A stretch of DNA of 64,000 bases from Siniperca chuatsi (GCF_020085105.1 NC_058045.1:8322333-8386332); one strand, 5' to 3'; shown: positions 17,101-29,160, counted from the first letter of the stretch. The notes: generated by a model from the letters alone, not told the origin. Made by a program: numbers and translations.

Positions 17101-17789
17101 CCAGGCAGTTTGCCGTCTGTGTAAACACACTTTTCCTCCCCTCCTCTTCTCCTCTGCCTGTCCGCTGACGGCCAGCAGTAGGCCTACTCTGTGTCGGCAC
17201 ATGCAGAAACTCCTACAGCCCATAAACTGACATCATCAGTCCGCAGGACTAGCGTGATGCTTTCAGGTACGCCTCGTTAATTCAAATACTTCAATTCAAA
17301 GGCCAAAAGTCATGTAGTTTTCAGGTCTTATCCTATTTCGCTTTCATAATCGGGGTGTTTTGTGGTAAAACAGGGCAGTGGGTTGCATTAAATCACCGCC
17401 AAGATATGGGGACACTTTACACATGAAGTTACCCAACTAACTACTTTTTAATTAAGAAATGCAGCTTTTGTATGACAGTATAATGAATTTTCTGAGTCAC
17501 AGCGGGGGACATTCACATGTTACAACAGCACAAGAGACAAGCAAATGGGTAAGAAAACAGAATAAAATAAGAAAATAAGAAATTGAAGAAATTAGAGAAA
17601 TGGCTGAGACTGTGGGCCTCCCCTCAGACAAAGCTTGGAAAAAGGTGCTCCCTCACCCCCCTTAGTTTACTTGCTTAGGTTCGCTCAGTTCCTGGATGCC
17701 TATGGGATCACAATAATGTTATTTGATCCCAGACACTCAACAATTGAGCCAAGACAGCCTAATATTGCTGTTTTACATAACTTCAGACT

Positions 17790-17965
17790 ACACTAAATAC
17801 ATAAAAAGGTCTATTTTTTAGCCTTTGATATTTGGAACAAACAGGAAGAGCAAAGGGGATGACATGCAATAAAAGGTCCTCAGCTGGCATTGAACCAGTG
17901 ATGTTGCACATACATGGTATGAGTCTTCGTCCACTTGGCCCAAGGGGGCAACAAGAGCTGGTTAC
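17790..17965 (-). repeat. tRNA-derived SINE fragment
   Basis: Read on the minus strand, it has a B-box-like GGTTCAATGCC followed by CCTTTTATTGCATGTCATCCCC, a body typical of tRNA-derived SINEs common in spiny-rayed fish. Ends are approximate and the 5' head is degraded. Confidence 0.5.
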
Positions 17966-18586
17966 ATTTAGGCAGGAAGATTTAAAAAGTTTTGGTAGCA
18001 TTGCATCAGATCCCTTTTATGTTTTATTTGGTAAATATCAGCTTTTGACATTAAAGATTTATTGTCCCAGAGTTTAGACTGAACAGATTACGAACTCTTT
18101 TGTTCCTCAGTCCGTCATTTTGTTAAATCAGAGTATGGGCTCTCAGTAGACCAGAGGTAATGTTACACAGAGGATCTGATGTAATACACCCAGTCAAGCA
18201 GTTAATATGGAAGCAAGCTGCAGCTATGTGTTTGTAATATTTGACTGTAGTACAAATGTTTGTTTGTAATAATGCTCTGCTGACTGGCTGCATGTTTGTT
18301 TCGTAATGTATGTTTTGTTTAGTTATGAAGCAGTGTTTGCTCTGTGATGCAAGACAAATTTCAGTGAAATCGGACTAATCTAATCTAAAAGAGTAATTTG
18401 GGAGTAGATAAAGGTTTGGTATGTGGTTAAGGTCAGGGTAACAGGCAGGATTTACTGTTCAGTTTCAAGTGGGATCCTTAAGAAAGCTGCTCAGGTTTTC
18501 TCAACACATGTAAGCCTTCAATCAATACAAACCTATGGTAATTTTTGGAGCCACAGGTTATGGTGATATTGGTATTGGCTACCTAA

Positions 18587-18943
18587 TAGTGGTGTAAAAA
18601 AACAAATCAAAATCAATTTGAGATGAACCTGCATCAAATAACAATGTTTGAATCAATTTACAGAAAATAAAAATCACTGCAAAAGCCTTAAATGACATTC
18701 TTTGAGTGCCTTAGTGTATGGACACATGTTTAATAATTGTTACCTGGATTAGCTAAATTGTTTTTACAATTTACATTTTTTTGCGAGCACTTTTGGAAGA
18801 ATAAATAAACTTACGTTGAAGAATTGAATGTGTTTATATCCAGTTAAATTAAATCAATTTCTCTTAGACTTTGATGATGCACTTAATCTTTACAGAAAAA
18901 ATCCAATGTAATCGCATCATAAGATTAAGTTGTTGCACCCCTA
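18587..18943. mobile_element. hAT-like MITE with near-perfect 8-bp duplication
   Basis: The element opens TAGTGGTGTAA and closes TTGTTGCACCCCTA, imperfect inverted repeats. Flanks are CTACCTAA (18579-18586) and CCACCTAA (18944-18951), 7 of 8 identical. Interior is AT-rich and non-coding, about 357 bases. It sits between elk3 and hal. Confidence 0.65.
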
Positions 18944-19518
18944 CCACCTAACAGCATGTCGAATCAACAAACTGAGTTGAAAATGTTCATAATATTGTGG
19001 CCACCTCCTATAACATTTACATACACAGCAAGTGAAGGCATCAGTAGTGGGAAACATGTTCTCTCTCCTTTCCTTGTCAATTAATTTGTGATTAGATTTG
19101 TATTAAGTCCTTTTGAATTACAAAGTTCACTTGATTGGGTTGTTGGTAGTAAAAATAAGAATTGCTTCGGTTGTTACACTTTAAGTAAAATATAAGATAC
19201 CTGTCAACTAGTATAAAAAAAAAGTCAGCCTTCAAAGTGTACAGCCGACTTCACTCCTTCAAACACCGGAACACTTCCATGGTTTTCTTAGCCACAGGTG
19301 CGTTTCTGTGGTTAAATCACGTGAACGCGTCCGGGTCAATGTGTACAGACATCTGTGTGACCGGCCTGTGGAGGTCAGTGGTCCCCAGGGGTGGGTCACC
19401 GGCGAGGCGTGGCTTCCGAGCGGTGCGTCTGATTGGCGGCTGAACTTTAGGTGGCTGAAGGTGGTACCTTGGAGAGCGGCGAGCAGCGCTCACTACACCA
19501 GAGTCCCGCTGAAGCGCC

Positions 19519-22500
19519 ATGCCTCGTTTTACTATCCACATCCGAGATGAGTGGCTGGCAGTGCCCTGCCGGGATACCACCAACACCATCCGGTGGCTCG
19601 GACATGAAGCTCTTAAACGTTACACGAAGAACAAACCAGACAACGGCGGCATCACGGCTGTAAAGGACGCTCGTTTTGTTGTGCGCAGGTGCCAGGGCTC
19701 GGGTTTGTTGGACGCAGATGACACCATCGAGGATGTACTGGTAGATAATGACTTCGTCGAGCTTGGTAATGACCATATGGATTTGAAATGTATGCATCAC
19801 ATTTGGGGGACAATGTTAATGTTTTACCATTAGCTGTGCGTAATTGTGCATGGTTAGTTATGTACCGACCATACGAAACATTAAAAGTAATTACACTAGC
19901 TACATGTGTTCAATGCGTATTATCATCCTGTACTTACAGCTATTGAAGGCGACACCATGTCTCCTGACTTTATTCCGTGTGAGCCTGGAGTTTCTCATCT
20001 GTATCCTTACACCTGTTAAGTACTTGTGTCATATTAATAATAGGTACTTGGGTATTGTAGTTGGCACTTAATACTATTTATTAAATCCGTTTAATTTTGT
20101 TCATGCTATTACATTGTTTTCAATTGTGGGTAACACTGACTTTTGAAAGGGTAAAATATATCTGAGTCACATATTTAATAACATAGCATTTCTGTAATAT
20201 ACTGTAAAATACAGTATTGGGCAACATTGTATTTTGCTGAATATTATCCTTAATTAAACTATGTGAAATAGTACAGCAGCATACAGAGAACCTGGAGAAG
20301 TAAGTGTTGACCAATTCTCTGTTAAAATTTAAAACATATTATACTGACTACTGTTTAACACGGGTCTCCCTGTGCAGTATATTTCCTTGGATGGCAACAG
20401 CCTGACATCGACAGATCTGGTCAACTTAGGAAGGGGACTCTACAAGATAAAGGTAATGATCAACAAATTGTATTTGTTGTCATGGTTGATCTGTGGTAAT
20501 CTTTGACTTAATGTAATCATTGCCTTTACCAACATTTTCAGCTGACTCTGGAGGCAGAAAGTAAAGTTGTGCAATCCAGAGAGCTTTTGGACACCATTGT
20601 CAAAGAAAACAAAGGTTAAGATGCATTTAAGAATAAAGACCTTTAATGTTAACCAGTAAAATTACAATATTTCAAAAATCAATGATCCCATTTATTCAGT
20701 TATCTGAAACTCTCCCTCTGTTCCTCCAGTTGTCTATGGAATCACAACAGGTTTTGGCAAATTTGCTCGAACAGTCATTCCTGTCAGCAAGCTCAAGTAA
20801 AGACAATATTTTACTATCTGTTTTCTTTGTCAACGTCATATCTTCTGTTGGAGAATGAGCAGTTTTTATGTGCTGATTGATGGCCATGCACTTCTTGTTT
20901 CACAGGGAGCTGCAGGAGAACTTGGTGCGGTCACACTCAGCAGGTAATAAAACTCACTTTAAAATCTAGACTAGCTATATTTTAAAATTTCAAGATATTC
21001 AGTGCCCCTGACAAAGTGTCTTAGGTTCTGCCGTATTTATATCAGCATTATCAATGTTATGCTATGGTGTGTAGGTGTGGGAAACCCGCTAAGTCCAGAA
21101 AGGACCCGCATGCTGCTCGCTCTGAGGATCAATGTTCTGGCCAAAGGGCACAGCGGAATTTCTCTGGAAACCCTTCATGCCATGATCCAAGCCTTCAACG
21201 GTAACCCACCAGCCTCACTTTACCTTAGCTGATCTGGGATATCAACTTCACTCCACTGCTGATAACTTACTTTAGGGATCAGTAGGAAGCTGACTGTCAT
21301 AATCTTCATCTCTAACTCACTCTGCCCCTGCAGCTTCCTGCCTCTCCTTTGTCCCAGAGAAGGGAACAGTGGGTGCTAGTGGAGACCTGGCACCCCTTTC
21401 TCACCTGGCTCTGGGGCTGATGGGAGAGGGTAGAATGTGGTCTCCCAAGAGCGGATGGGCAGATGCCAAATATGTAAGTATTTTCATAATGACTTTTCCA
21501 TGGTTGTACAACAATGACTTGCTTAATGCTGCAGGAAACGTGCCTTTTGCTTGTAGGAGCGAAAGGTTGCAAGGTCCAATAGGACAACGTGTTTGCTTTT
21601 TGATGACCCTTGACCTTTTACATGTTTTTTCTCCTTTCATCTCTGACCAGGTCCTGGAGGCCCATGGACTGAAGCCAATATCACTAAAGCCTAAAGAGGT
21701 AATGTTTAAAGCTAACCATGGTCTCTCATATTTGATTTGCCTGCACTAAAGAACCTGACCCGGGGTTCACTGGGAACGCATTTTGCTTTCTCAGGTACAG
21801 AATTTAGAATAATAAGAGTAGTGTTTGCATTTAGTGCACACTGCATGGCATTTTCTTTACAGGGTCTTGCTCTGATCAACGGGACCCAGATGATCACCTC
21901 TCTGGGGGCGGAGGCCGTGGAGCGAGCCCAGGCCATTGCTCGACAGGCAGACATCATTGCTGCTCTGACCCTGGAGGTGCTAAAGGGAACCACCAAGGCC
22001 TTTGACAGTGGTGAGCAGCACGAGTGGTGGTGAACAAAATCACAAAACTAGAAATGTTTACCTCTAATTTCAAGATTCTGTTCTGAATCTGTTTCTCATT
22101 TTCTGGTCTCCCCCTGCAGACATCCATTCGCTGCGTCCCCACCCAGGACAGATAGAGGTGGCCCAACGCTTCCGCTCACTGCTGGACTCTGACCACCATC
22201 CATCACAAATTGCAGGTCAGAGGATAGACCCAGATTCTAAAACAGACAAACACAACATTATATAATAATCACCCATAGTTACATTTGGGCAGCACTGTAG
22301 CCAGGTTTCCTCCCACCCAAAACACATACATCTATAAGGAATATTTCTACCACTACCCTTGATCAAGGCACTGGTTTCAGAGCTGGAGCACTACACTGCG
22401 GCTGCCCACAGCTCATAAATAGTCAGAATGGGTCAAATGCAGAGGGTGTATATCCTCAGGGGGATTAATAAAGTATAGCTTTTGGTAATATTATGCCTGC

Positions 22501-25500
22501 ATTGCACCCTTAAACATGTAGAACTTAATGTGTGTCATCTGGTGTTGGTATGTTTTTCCAGAGAGCCATCGGTTCTGTGACAGAGTCCAGGATGCCTACA
22601 CCATGCGATGCTGTCCTCAGGTAACCTCAAGTCAAGTCTATTTATATAACCCAAAATCACAAGTTTCTCCTTCAGGACTTTACAATCGGTACACCCTCAA
22701 TCCTTACACTCTCAATTTGGAAAAGGAAAAACTCTGTGTTGGATTCTCTTGTGATAGATCCCATAGGAGTGATTTTTGGAATTGTAGTAGGACTGTGCTT
22801 AAGTACAGTTGTTTCTGAGCATACCCTTTGTTTCTGTATGCAGGTTCATGGAGTCTGCAATGACACAATACAATTTGTCCAGAACATCATCAATACAGAA
22901 ATCAACAGTGCCACTGACAATCCTGTATCCTTCCCTGGTATAAAGATGAGAACATGAATCTAGACTTTTGCACTCTGCACTCAAAATTGTAAATTCTAGG
23001 TTGTGCTACAAATTATATACCGGTTTTATTGGAAATCTTGACTTATTTTTCTTAACGGCTGTTCAAGATGGTATTTGCGGAAAGAGGTGAGACTATTTCA
23101 GGTGGGAATTTCCATGGTGAATACCCAGCTAAGGTTTGTGTGTTTGTGACACATAAAACATCTTTTTGGTATTTGTTGTAGATTTTGTTCTCCGCTCTAT
23201 CATTGCCCTTTCCTTTCCCTTAGGCTCTGGACTTTTTAGCCATTGCAGTCCATGAGCTGGCCTCTATCAGTGAGAGGAGGATCGAAAGGCTGTGTAACCC
23301 CTCTTTGAGTGAGCTGCCTGCCTTCCTCGTAAACGAGGGAGGACTCAACTCAGGCTTCATGATTGCTCATTGCACTGCTGCTGCCTTGGGTTAGTGTGCA
23401 AAAAAAGAAGTTATATATCTATTATATTTATGTTAAATAAAATAGATTTTTTTGTTGGTAGAATTAAATAGGTTTACATATTGAATAATGAATTTCAGAT
23501 AGAATTTTTTTTAACAAAAATATATATATGGTGTAAAGTTGAACAGCATTTTATCATTATATTATTTGTATTTATGTCCCTTTTTACTCAATGTTTTATC
23601 TTGAACCTTAACTCTAATCTCCATTTCTGTACTGTCTAGTTTCAGAGAATAAAGTTTTGTGTCATCCATCTTCTGTGGACTCATTGTCCACCAGTGCTGC
23701 CACAGAGGACCATGTGTCCATGGGAGGCTGGGCTGCTAGGAAGGCCCTGAGGGTCGTGGAGCATGTGGAGCAAGGTAAGGCTTTTTTTTTTTTTTTTTTT
23801 TTTTAAATCCAGGCATGACTGGATTATTGCTACTATTAATATAACAAAATAACTCCTATTACAGTAATTGTGAGGTGAAAGTATGGGCATCAAAATGCTA
23901 AACACAGTGATGCAGTGATTACATTAACAAAATACAATTTAATCAACAATGGTTTTCTAATGTAGGTACTGTAAGACTTCATGGAAATTCTTTACACTGG
24001 CATCAAATTAGCCAATCAGTCAAAAGGCCAAAATGATTGAAACACTGAATGAAAAATTACTTGCAATGACTAGCAATGACAGAATGGCAGTTACACAAGA
24101 TGCTACATAGTTCAGTTGTATAAAGTTACATGGTCATTAGCACCAGCTGTTTAAAAAGAATATCTGATAACCACCTAATTTTAAGTAAGCTTCGAAAGCA
24201 ACAAGAAGCAACGTCCAGTTCCTGGTGCCTCTGCTACAAAAAAGTGCAAAGGTAACAGTGTTGAAAATCATGCCTGTGTACACCAACTGTGGATAAAACT
24301 GCATCGGCAAACATTTGCATGGTTGTGCATCAAAGCTCATTGAATGGATGAAGTGGTTAACCATAAAACTACAGGTTAAAATAATATGCACCTAAATCAG
24401 TGCCTCTCTAGCTAAATTTCTTTTCTCTTCATGTTTTTTGTAGAAAAAAAATATAACAAGAAAAGATACAATAAGATACATTAGTAGTTGCAATATGTGT
24501 TGGAATAGACTAAAAAACTCAAATAATAAAACTGCTGTAAGGAGTATAGAGGGCTTTCAACTGGTTTCTGACTATTAAAAAGGGTTGTGAATCTTTAATG
24601 GTATTGGAGCAGTACTGTGAGTTTTACTGAGTCCTTTTTTTTTTTTTTAAATATATGAAGATTATAATGGATCGACACATGTTGCAAAACTAATTCAAAG
24701 ATTGGATTAAGTGAAGCATCTTCAACAGGCTCCATAATCTCTACATCCTCGGACCTTTAAAGAACCAGAGGCTTTTCACTTTAAGGAACACATAGTTCCA
24801 AACATTTCTACCTAATATTTGGTCCAGTCCCTCAAATTGTATAATCCATTCTAATGTGTCCAGTATGCAGTGCTGAGTACAGCACTGTAACCTTACTGCA
24901 AACACATTTTAATTTTGTGACTGAAACAATTACCATTAAAATGAGTACAAACCAAAATAAGACATTTTTTTAAAATAGTATCCTTTAGCAAATGAACTCA
25001 AAAAGTGCCAAATCCAATTGATGTTTTCTGTGATCAGTTCTTGCTATAGAGCTGTTGGCAGCCTGTCAAGGTATTGAGTTCCTCCGCCCACTTCGTACCA
25101 CCACTCCATTGGAGAAGGTCTATGAACTTGTGCGCAGTGTGGTCAAGTAAGTCAAACAGATGTGGCCAAGGTACACAACTTTCAGTCTACTGAAATGATG
25201 TGAAGGATAGTTAATATTTATCCACTCTTCCACTTGTGACTCTCTCAACTATTCTGCCATTAACAGACCATGGATTAAAGACAGATTCATGTCACCAGAC
25301 ATTGAAGCTGTTCACCGTCTTCTACTTGACCAGAAGGCAAGTGCCAAATATTATGAAGGAAGCAAAGTTAACTATTACTGTGGCTGTAAAATGTGTCCAA
25401 TTTATATGTACATATAAGCTCCACAGGGATGGAAATAGTGATTTTTAAGTGATATGTTTGTATTTTCTACTCAGGTGTGGAATGTGGCCAAACCTTATAT

Positions 25501-25606
25501 TGACAAGTATCAGACAGAGTACATCCCCGAGTCCCGTCCTGTCTCTCCTACTGCCTTCTCTCTGGAGTCTCCGGCATCCCCGAGGAAGCGTGTTCGTCTT
25601 GAATGA
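19519..25606 (+). CDS. hal: Histidine ammonia-lyase (histidase), complete, 20 coding exons
   Basis: Converts L-histidine to trans-urocanate and ammonia, the first step of histidine breakdown in liver and skin cytosol. Exons: 19519-19765, 19940-20014, 20277-20299, 20378-20452, 20542-20614, 20730-20796, 20906-20943, 21075-21200, 21334-21473, 21651-21698, 21863-22010, 22120-22215, 22562-22620, 22844-22924, 23068-23133, 23224-23389, 23640-23774, 25038-25146, 25267-25336, 25475-25606. The product is 657 residues, the human length. The Ala-Ser-Gly triad that cyclises to the MIO electrophile is at 21375-21383 ([12 protein letters not shown]). Other family blocks: [27 protein letters not shown] and [11 protein letters not shown]. 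Exon 3 has a CAGCAG tandem acceptor (start 20277 or 20280, one residue difference) and is the least certain exon. The intron after exon 19 is GC-AG. The tail SPRKRVRLE differs from the human end. Confidence 0.95.
22285..22490 (+). repeat. SINE-like insertion in a hal intron
   Basis: Contains CTTGATCAAGGCACTGG, a pattern of fish SINEs, and ends with AATAAAGTATAGC, a typical SINE/LINE 3' tail. Ends approximate; assigned from motif memory only. Confidence 0.4.
23775..25037 (+). other. Largest hal intron
   Basis: The 1.26 kb intron between exons 17 and 18 begins with a 23-base T tract (23782-23804). AT-rich with no visible exon, RNA gene or structured element; frames here have no family resemblance. 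Confidence 0.6.
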
Positions 25607-26105
25607 AAGCATGTCCAGTTTTAGTTATTTTGCAATAACTAAAATTCAAAAACATTTATTGAGACTTTTGTGGATTTGAATGAAAACCAACCAAAATATT
25701 TGATTGAAGATTGCAGATTGATTTGAAGATGCAATGTTGTTTTGACCCTTGTAGACTAAATTAAAACTTTGATTTCTGATGTTTTTAATCCTTGAAGTTA
25801 TCCTGGTAACTTAAGAACTGGGTTTACTATATTTCTCTAGTAATTATTGGGAGTTAACTTGCGCATAGCCTGCCCTACACCACTGTGCTCTAGAGTTGTA
25901 TTTATCTGAACTTTTGTAGTCCCTTTAAAATGTTAATTTAGTTTTTATTACCACATGACTACCTCAGCCATTGTACCATTTTCATATCAAATATTTTTAA
26001 TGATGTAGCACAAACATTACTATGATTAAATGTTGTTTTTTTTGTGTAATTATATTTGAAATCTTAAATGATTGTCATCTACACATTCCCAACAGACAAT
26101 ACAAC

Positions 26106-26111
26106 AATAAA
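26106..26111 (+). terminator. Poly(A) signal AATAAA of hal
   Basis: Canonical AATAAA about 500 bases after the hal stop codon in an AT-rich 3' UTR. An earlier weaker signal (ATTAAA near 25760) could give a shorter UTR. Confidence 0.5.
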
Positions 26112-26708
26112 AGTTTTTAAAGCTGCATTCTTTAATAGTTTGCATGATTATGTAAGCCCTGCTTCCTGCTCAGTATTTCTTTTAATATGTTTCTACATTT
26201 ATAGCATGTTTGTGGTTGACAGAAATTACTGAACGTATTTCTGGTTTGTTTTTCCAGTATGTTTATCATTATTATGATTACTTTCAGTAGTAGCAGTGGT
26301 AGATGTATTGATAGTAGTATTAGTAATAGTAGTTGCAATAGCAGTAGTGATATGATCTCCTACTATCACTGTTGTGTCATTAGGGTGTTATTAGGTCATT
26401 AGGTAATATTACCACAGGAAATCTATGTGACATAAAATCACCACTCTCTTTACATAACAGAACTCCTATTAATATAAGAATCAAAAGCACAGCAAGTAAT
26501 TTTATATATCTTTATCTAAGGTAAGCAAGCAGCAGGTTTATCTAACTGTCCTGAAGCTCCTGGTGTCTGGCTGAAAGGGAACAGAAGTGCCTCAACATTT
26601 TGATTTAAGAAATTAGGTTAAGTTTATGACTATAAATCATAACACCATTTACTCTGTAAATTATACAGAGTATACATTATAAAGTATTGTGCAGTGTGTC
26701 ATTATAAG

Positions 26709-27027
26709 TAGGGCTGCAACTAACAATTATTTTAATCTGCTGATAAATTTGTCAATGAATTGTTTTGTCTATAAAGTGTCAGTGATCACTGAAACAAATG
26801 ACCATTATAATTTACCAGAGCCCTAGGTAGTGTTTTATGGGACAATCTGATTAAAACTCAAACATATTCAGTTTACCATCATATATGACAATGAAAAGAA
26901 TCAAATCTTCACATTTGAGACACCAGAACCAACAACTTTTTGGCATTATTACTTGTAAAAATGACAGAAACGACTGATCCACTGTCAAAATAGCTGATCG
27001 ATTAATCAGCTGATCGTTTCAGCTGTA
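26709..27027. mobile_element. hAT-like MITE of the GGGCTGCAACTAA type
   Basis: Starts TAGGGCTGCAACTAAC and ends TCGTTTCAGCTGTA, imperfect inverted repeats. The interior phrase GTCTATAAAGTGTCAG also occurs in diverged form near 2220. Flanking octamers have decayed, so the insertion is old. Confidence 0.55.
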
Positions 27028-28072
27028 ATGATCTGTGATGTAAAGGTAACATAAAATATACATTCATATATGGATTAACAGCCCATCAAAGTTGCCCCTT
27101 TTGTTTAGAAACAGATGAACAAACCATCAGAATAACTCTAATAATGAATATCAGCCTGTGGTCACAAGGCCTTCCTCTAGTTTTATTAGGAGCACATTCA
27201 TTTACTTAAAGCTATTTAATTGTCTTTTAGTAAATTACATACACAGTGAGGAATGTGTTCAGTCACACATTTACACAGCACCTACCTGTCCAGGCTGACA
27301 AGCCACTCTGCCATCTTGAGGTGCTGTGACAAAAAAACCTGAGGAATACAGTGGTATGTCACAGACCTGCAAAGGCAGCTTTGGTCAACAAATTCAAAGG
27401 TTACACAAACAATTCATGACAGATATTAGCACAAGGGGCAGAAGTCTGTTGTGCACAGAAATAGTTAAACCTTACAATAAAGACTTTGTCATTATGTGCT
27501 TAACCTAACAGATTTTTTTCACAAATGACCACAGGTTCATGTTGACTTTACAAACACTTGTCATTGAATGAAAGATCTTTTTCTATATAAACCACAAACA
27601 TATACACAAATAGGCTAACGTACAGTATTTCCTGATTTAACAGAGAGGATTCTCTGTTACAGGTTAACACCAGAGCAAAAACATTGCCAACATAATTTCC
27701 TATCTTAGGCCCATGTCAGAAGTGTTTGAGCAAACATTTATGTAATAATCTAAATGTTCTTAGATGGCATACCAACCATGCGATTGTTTCCAAATATCCA
27801 TCTCTAATCAATACAAACCAACAATCGCATAGAAAGTCGTAGATGTTTGGAGGCAGACTTTACAAACTGCATAATGATGGAAACGACTTTTTAGTTATGA
27901 CGTTTAACAAATGATTAACATACATAGCTAGCAGGGCAAGAAGCAAAAGCAGCTAACAAAGTACTAACGCTAAGGAATAACGAATATGTTAATACAAGCG
28001 TTGTCAATTAGATGGCACTATAGAGCTGGCGTTATAGTAAAAGGGTTTACGGTCAAAGTAAAAAACAAAAAC

Positions 28073-28080
28073 AAAAAAAA
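28073..28080 (-). terminator. RNA polymerase III terminator of tRNA-Tyr
   Basis: Eight consecutive A residues on + give TTTTTTTT on the tRNA strand, six bases past the gene's 3' end, the standard pol III stop. Its presence argues that the tRNA gene is live rather than a pseudogene. Confidence 0.8.
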
Positions 28081-28086
28081 CATGTC

Positions 28087-28173
28087 TCCTTCGAGCCGGA
28101 TTCGAACCAGCGACCTAAGGATATCAGCTAATGCCTCTACAGTCCTCCGCTCTACCAACTGAGCTATCGAAGG
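28087..28173 (-). tRNA. tRNA-Tyr (GTA) gene with 14-base intron
   Basis: On the minus strand the acceptor arms CCTTCGA and TCGAAGG pair at the two ends. The A box TAGCTCAGTTGGTAGAGC and B box GGTTCGAATCC are intact. The anticodon loop is CTGTAG then A, with anticodon GTA complementary to 28138-28140. A 14-base intron (28123-28136) sits one base 3' of the anticodon, its usual place in eukaryotic tRNA-Tyr genes. The mature part differs from the human gene, as I recall it, at very few positions. It should be transcribed by RNA polymerase III and spliced by the tRNA endonuclease. Confidence 0.95.
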
Positions 28174-28189
28174 GACGCTGTATAATGGT

Positions 28190-28620
28190 TTCACACTACC
28201 GTATTCAAAGCTCTAAGTCCTAACGTTATTATTCTTGTCAAATAATTTCGGTCCCGAATCTGATAACGTTAGCCCCTTAACGTAGCCAACAGCTAAAACG
28301 AAAGTGCAGCCGCACGCTAGCTACTGTCAATTACCTAACGTTCGCTAATTAGCTAACTAACTGTTGCTGTCATTCATTAGCTTTCAGTGAAAATAAAGTT
28401 AACACTACGTCGACTGAAATTGTCCTGGAAGAAATAAACGGGTCCCATGTTGCTAAGGTTTCAAGCAAAAGCCTTAAAATTAGAGTTAATCTAAAAAGCG
28501 TTGTGAAAAACGGATTCAGCTGACGTTAGTTCCTGTAGTTAACGTTAAAGCTAGCTACCTGTTAGCTAAGTTACCTGTAGTTCCTATTATGGTAAAAACT
28601 ACGCACGACAAAGACAGACC
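28190..28620. promoter_or_regulatory. TAACGTTA-rich, CpG-bearing block, possible promoter
   Basis: Within 400 bases AACGTTA or a close variant recurs at about 28216, 28264, 28337, 28522 and 28540, mixed with GCTAGCTA and TTAGCTAA. CpGs are more frequent than in the AT-rich surroundings. Such GCTAGC/AACGTTA strings are common at fish gene 5' ends (general impression). No coding exon is attached with certainty; it may simply accompany the tRNA gene. Confidence 0.3.
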
Positions 28621-28819
28621 GAAAAAAGTTGTTTTAAGATATATTAATTTATAAAATATTTTGCTAAACGGCACACCCGTGACCCATCCTAATTTTAACA
28701 AAGTAACAAATTCCCAAAAACTACTAAATTATCAACATAAAACATAACTTTACCTGTGGCTCTGCCCGCCTATACAAACTCAAACAGGTGCGATAGCTCT
28801 CGGGGTGATTAAAATAAGG

Positions 28820-29010
28820 TGTATCAATGTCACTAAACCTGTTGCACTAACTAACCAAACTCTCCACTGGAGAAGTTGGGGATTAAGGGACTTGTTCAAG
28901 AGCACCTCAGTTGTAATCAAGGATGGGTTGCTCTGTGCCTTTCCCCAGCCATTGTATTCCTGCTGGTCCGGGGATCGATCCTGAAACCTTCTAATCACAC
29001 TGATGTATTG
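28820..29010. repeat. Degenerate dispersed repeat
   Basis: Read on +, it holds GGGACTTGTTCAAGAGCACC and CTGCTGGTCCGGGGATCGAT, phrases of a widespread fish interspersed repeat. Ends uncertain; no coding capacity. Confidence 0.4.
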
Positions 29011-29159
29011 ACAGCTACTGTTTAGTTTTTTTTGCTCGGCCATAATTAAAGGCAGCAGTTTCTGTCAACAGAGGTTCAACAGACACAAACAGCAGTAAGG
29101 TCTGCAGCCTGGGTCAGATGAATGAAGCTTTATGCAAGTTTGCAGCTATATGGATGGAG

Positions 29160-29160
<1 letters not shown>

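Larger units (their letters stand above)
17101..19518. other. elk3-hal intergenic region with SINE and MITE
   Basis: Bounded by divergent elk3 and hal, 2.4 kb. It contains a tRNA-like SINE fragment (about 17790-17965) and a hAT-like MITE (18587-18943). GC and CpG rise over about 19320-19520 immediately before the hal ATG, the likely hal promoter and leader. LTA4H, which lies here in human, is not recognisable. Confidence 0.6.
26112..28086. other. hal to tRNA-Tyr intergenic region
   Basis: No complete gene is visible. It includes a hAT-like MITE at 26709-27027 and a short minus-strand ATG plus splice donor at 27286-27314 that could be a first exon (see findings). AMDHD1, expected on the minus strand here from human order, is not recognisable. 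Confidence 0.5.
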
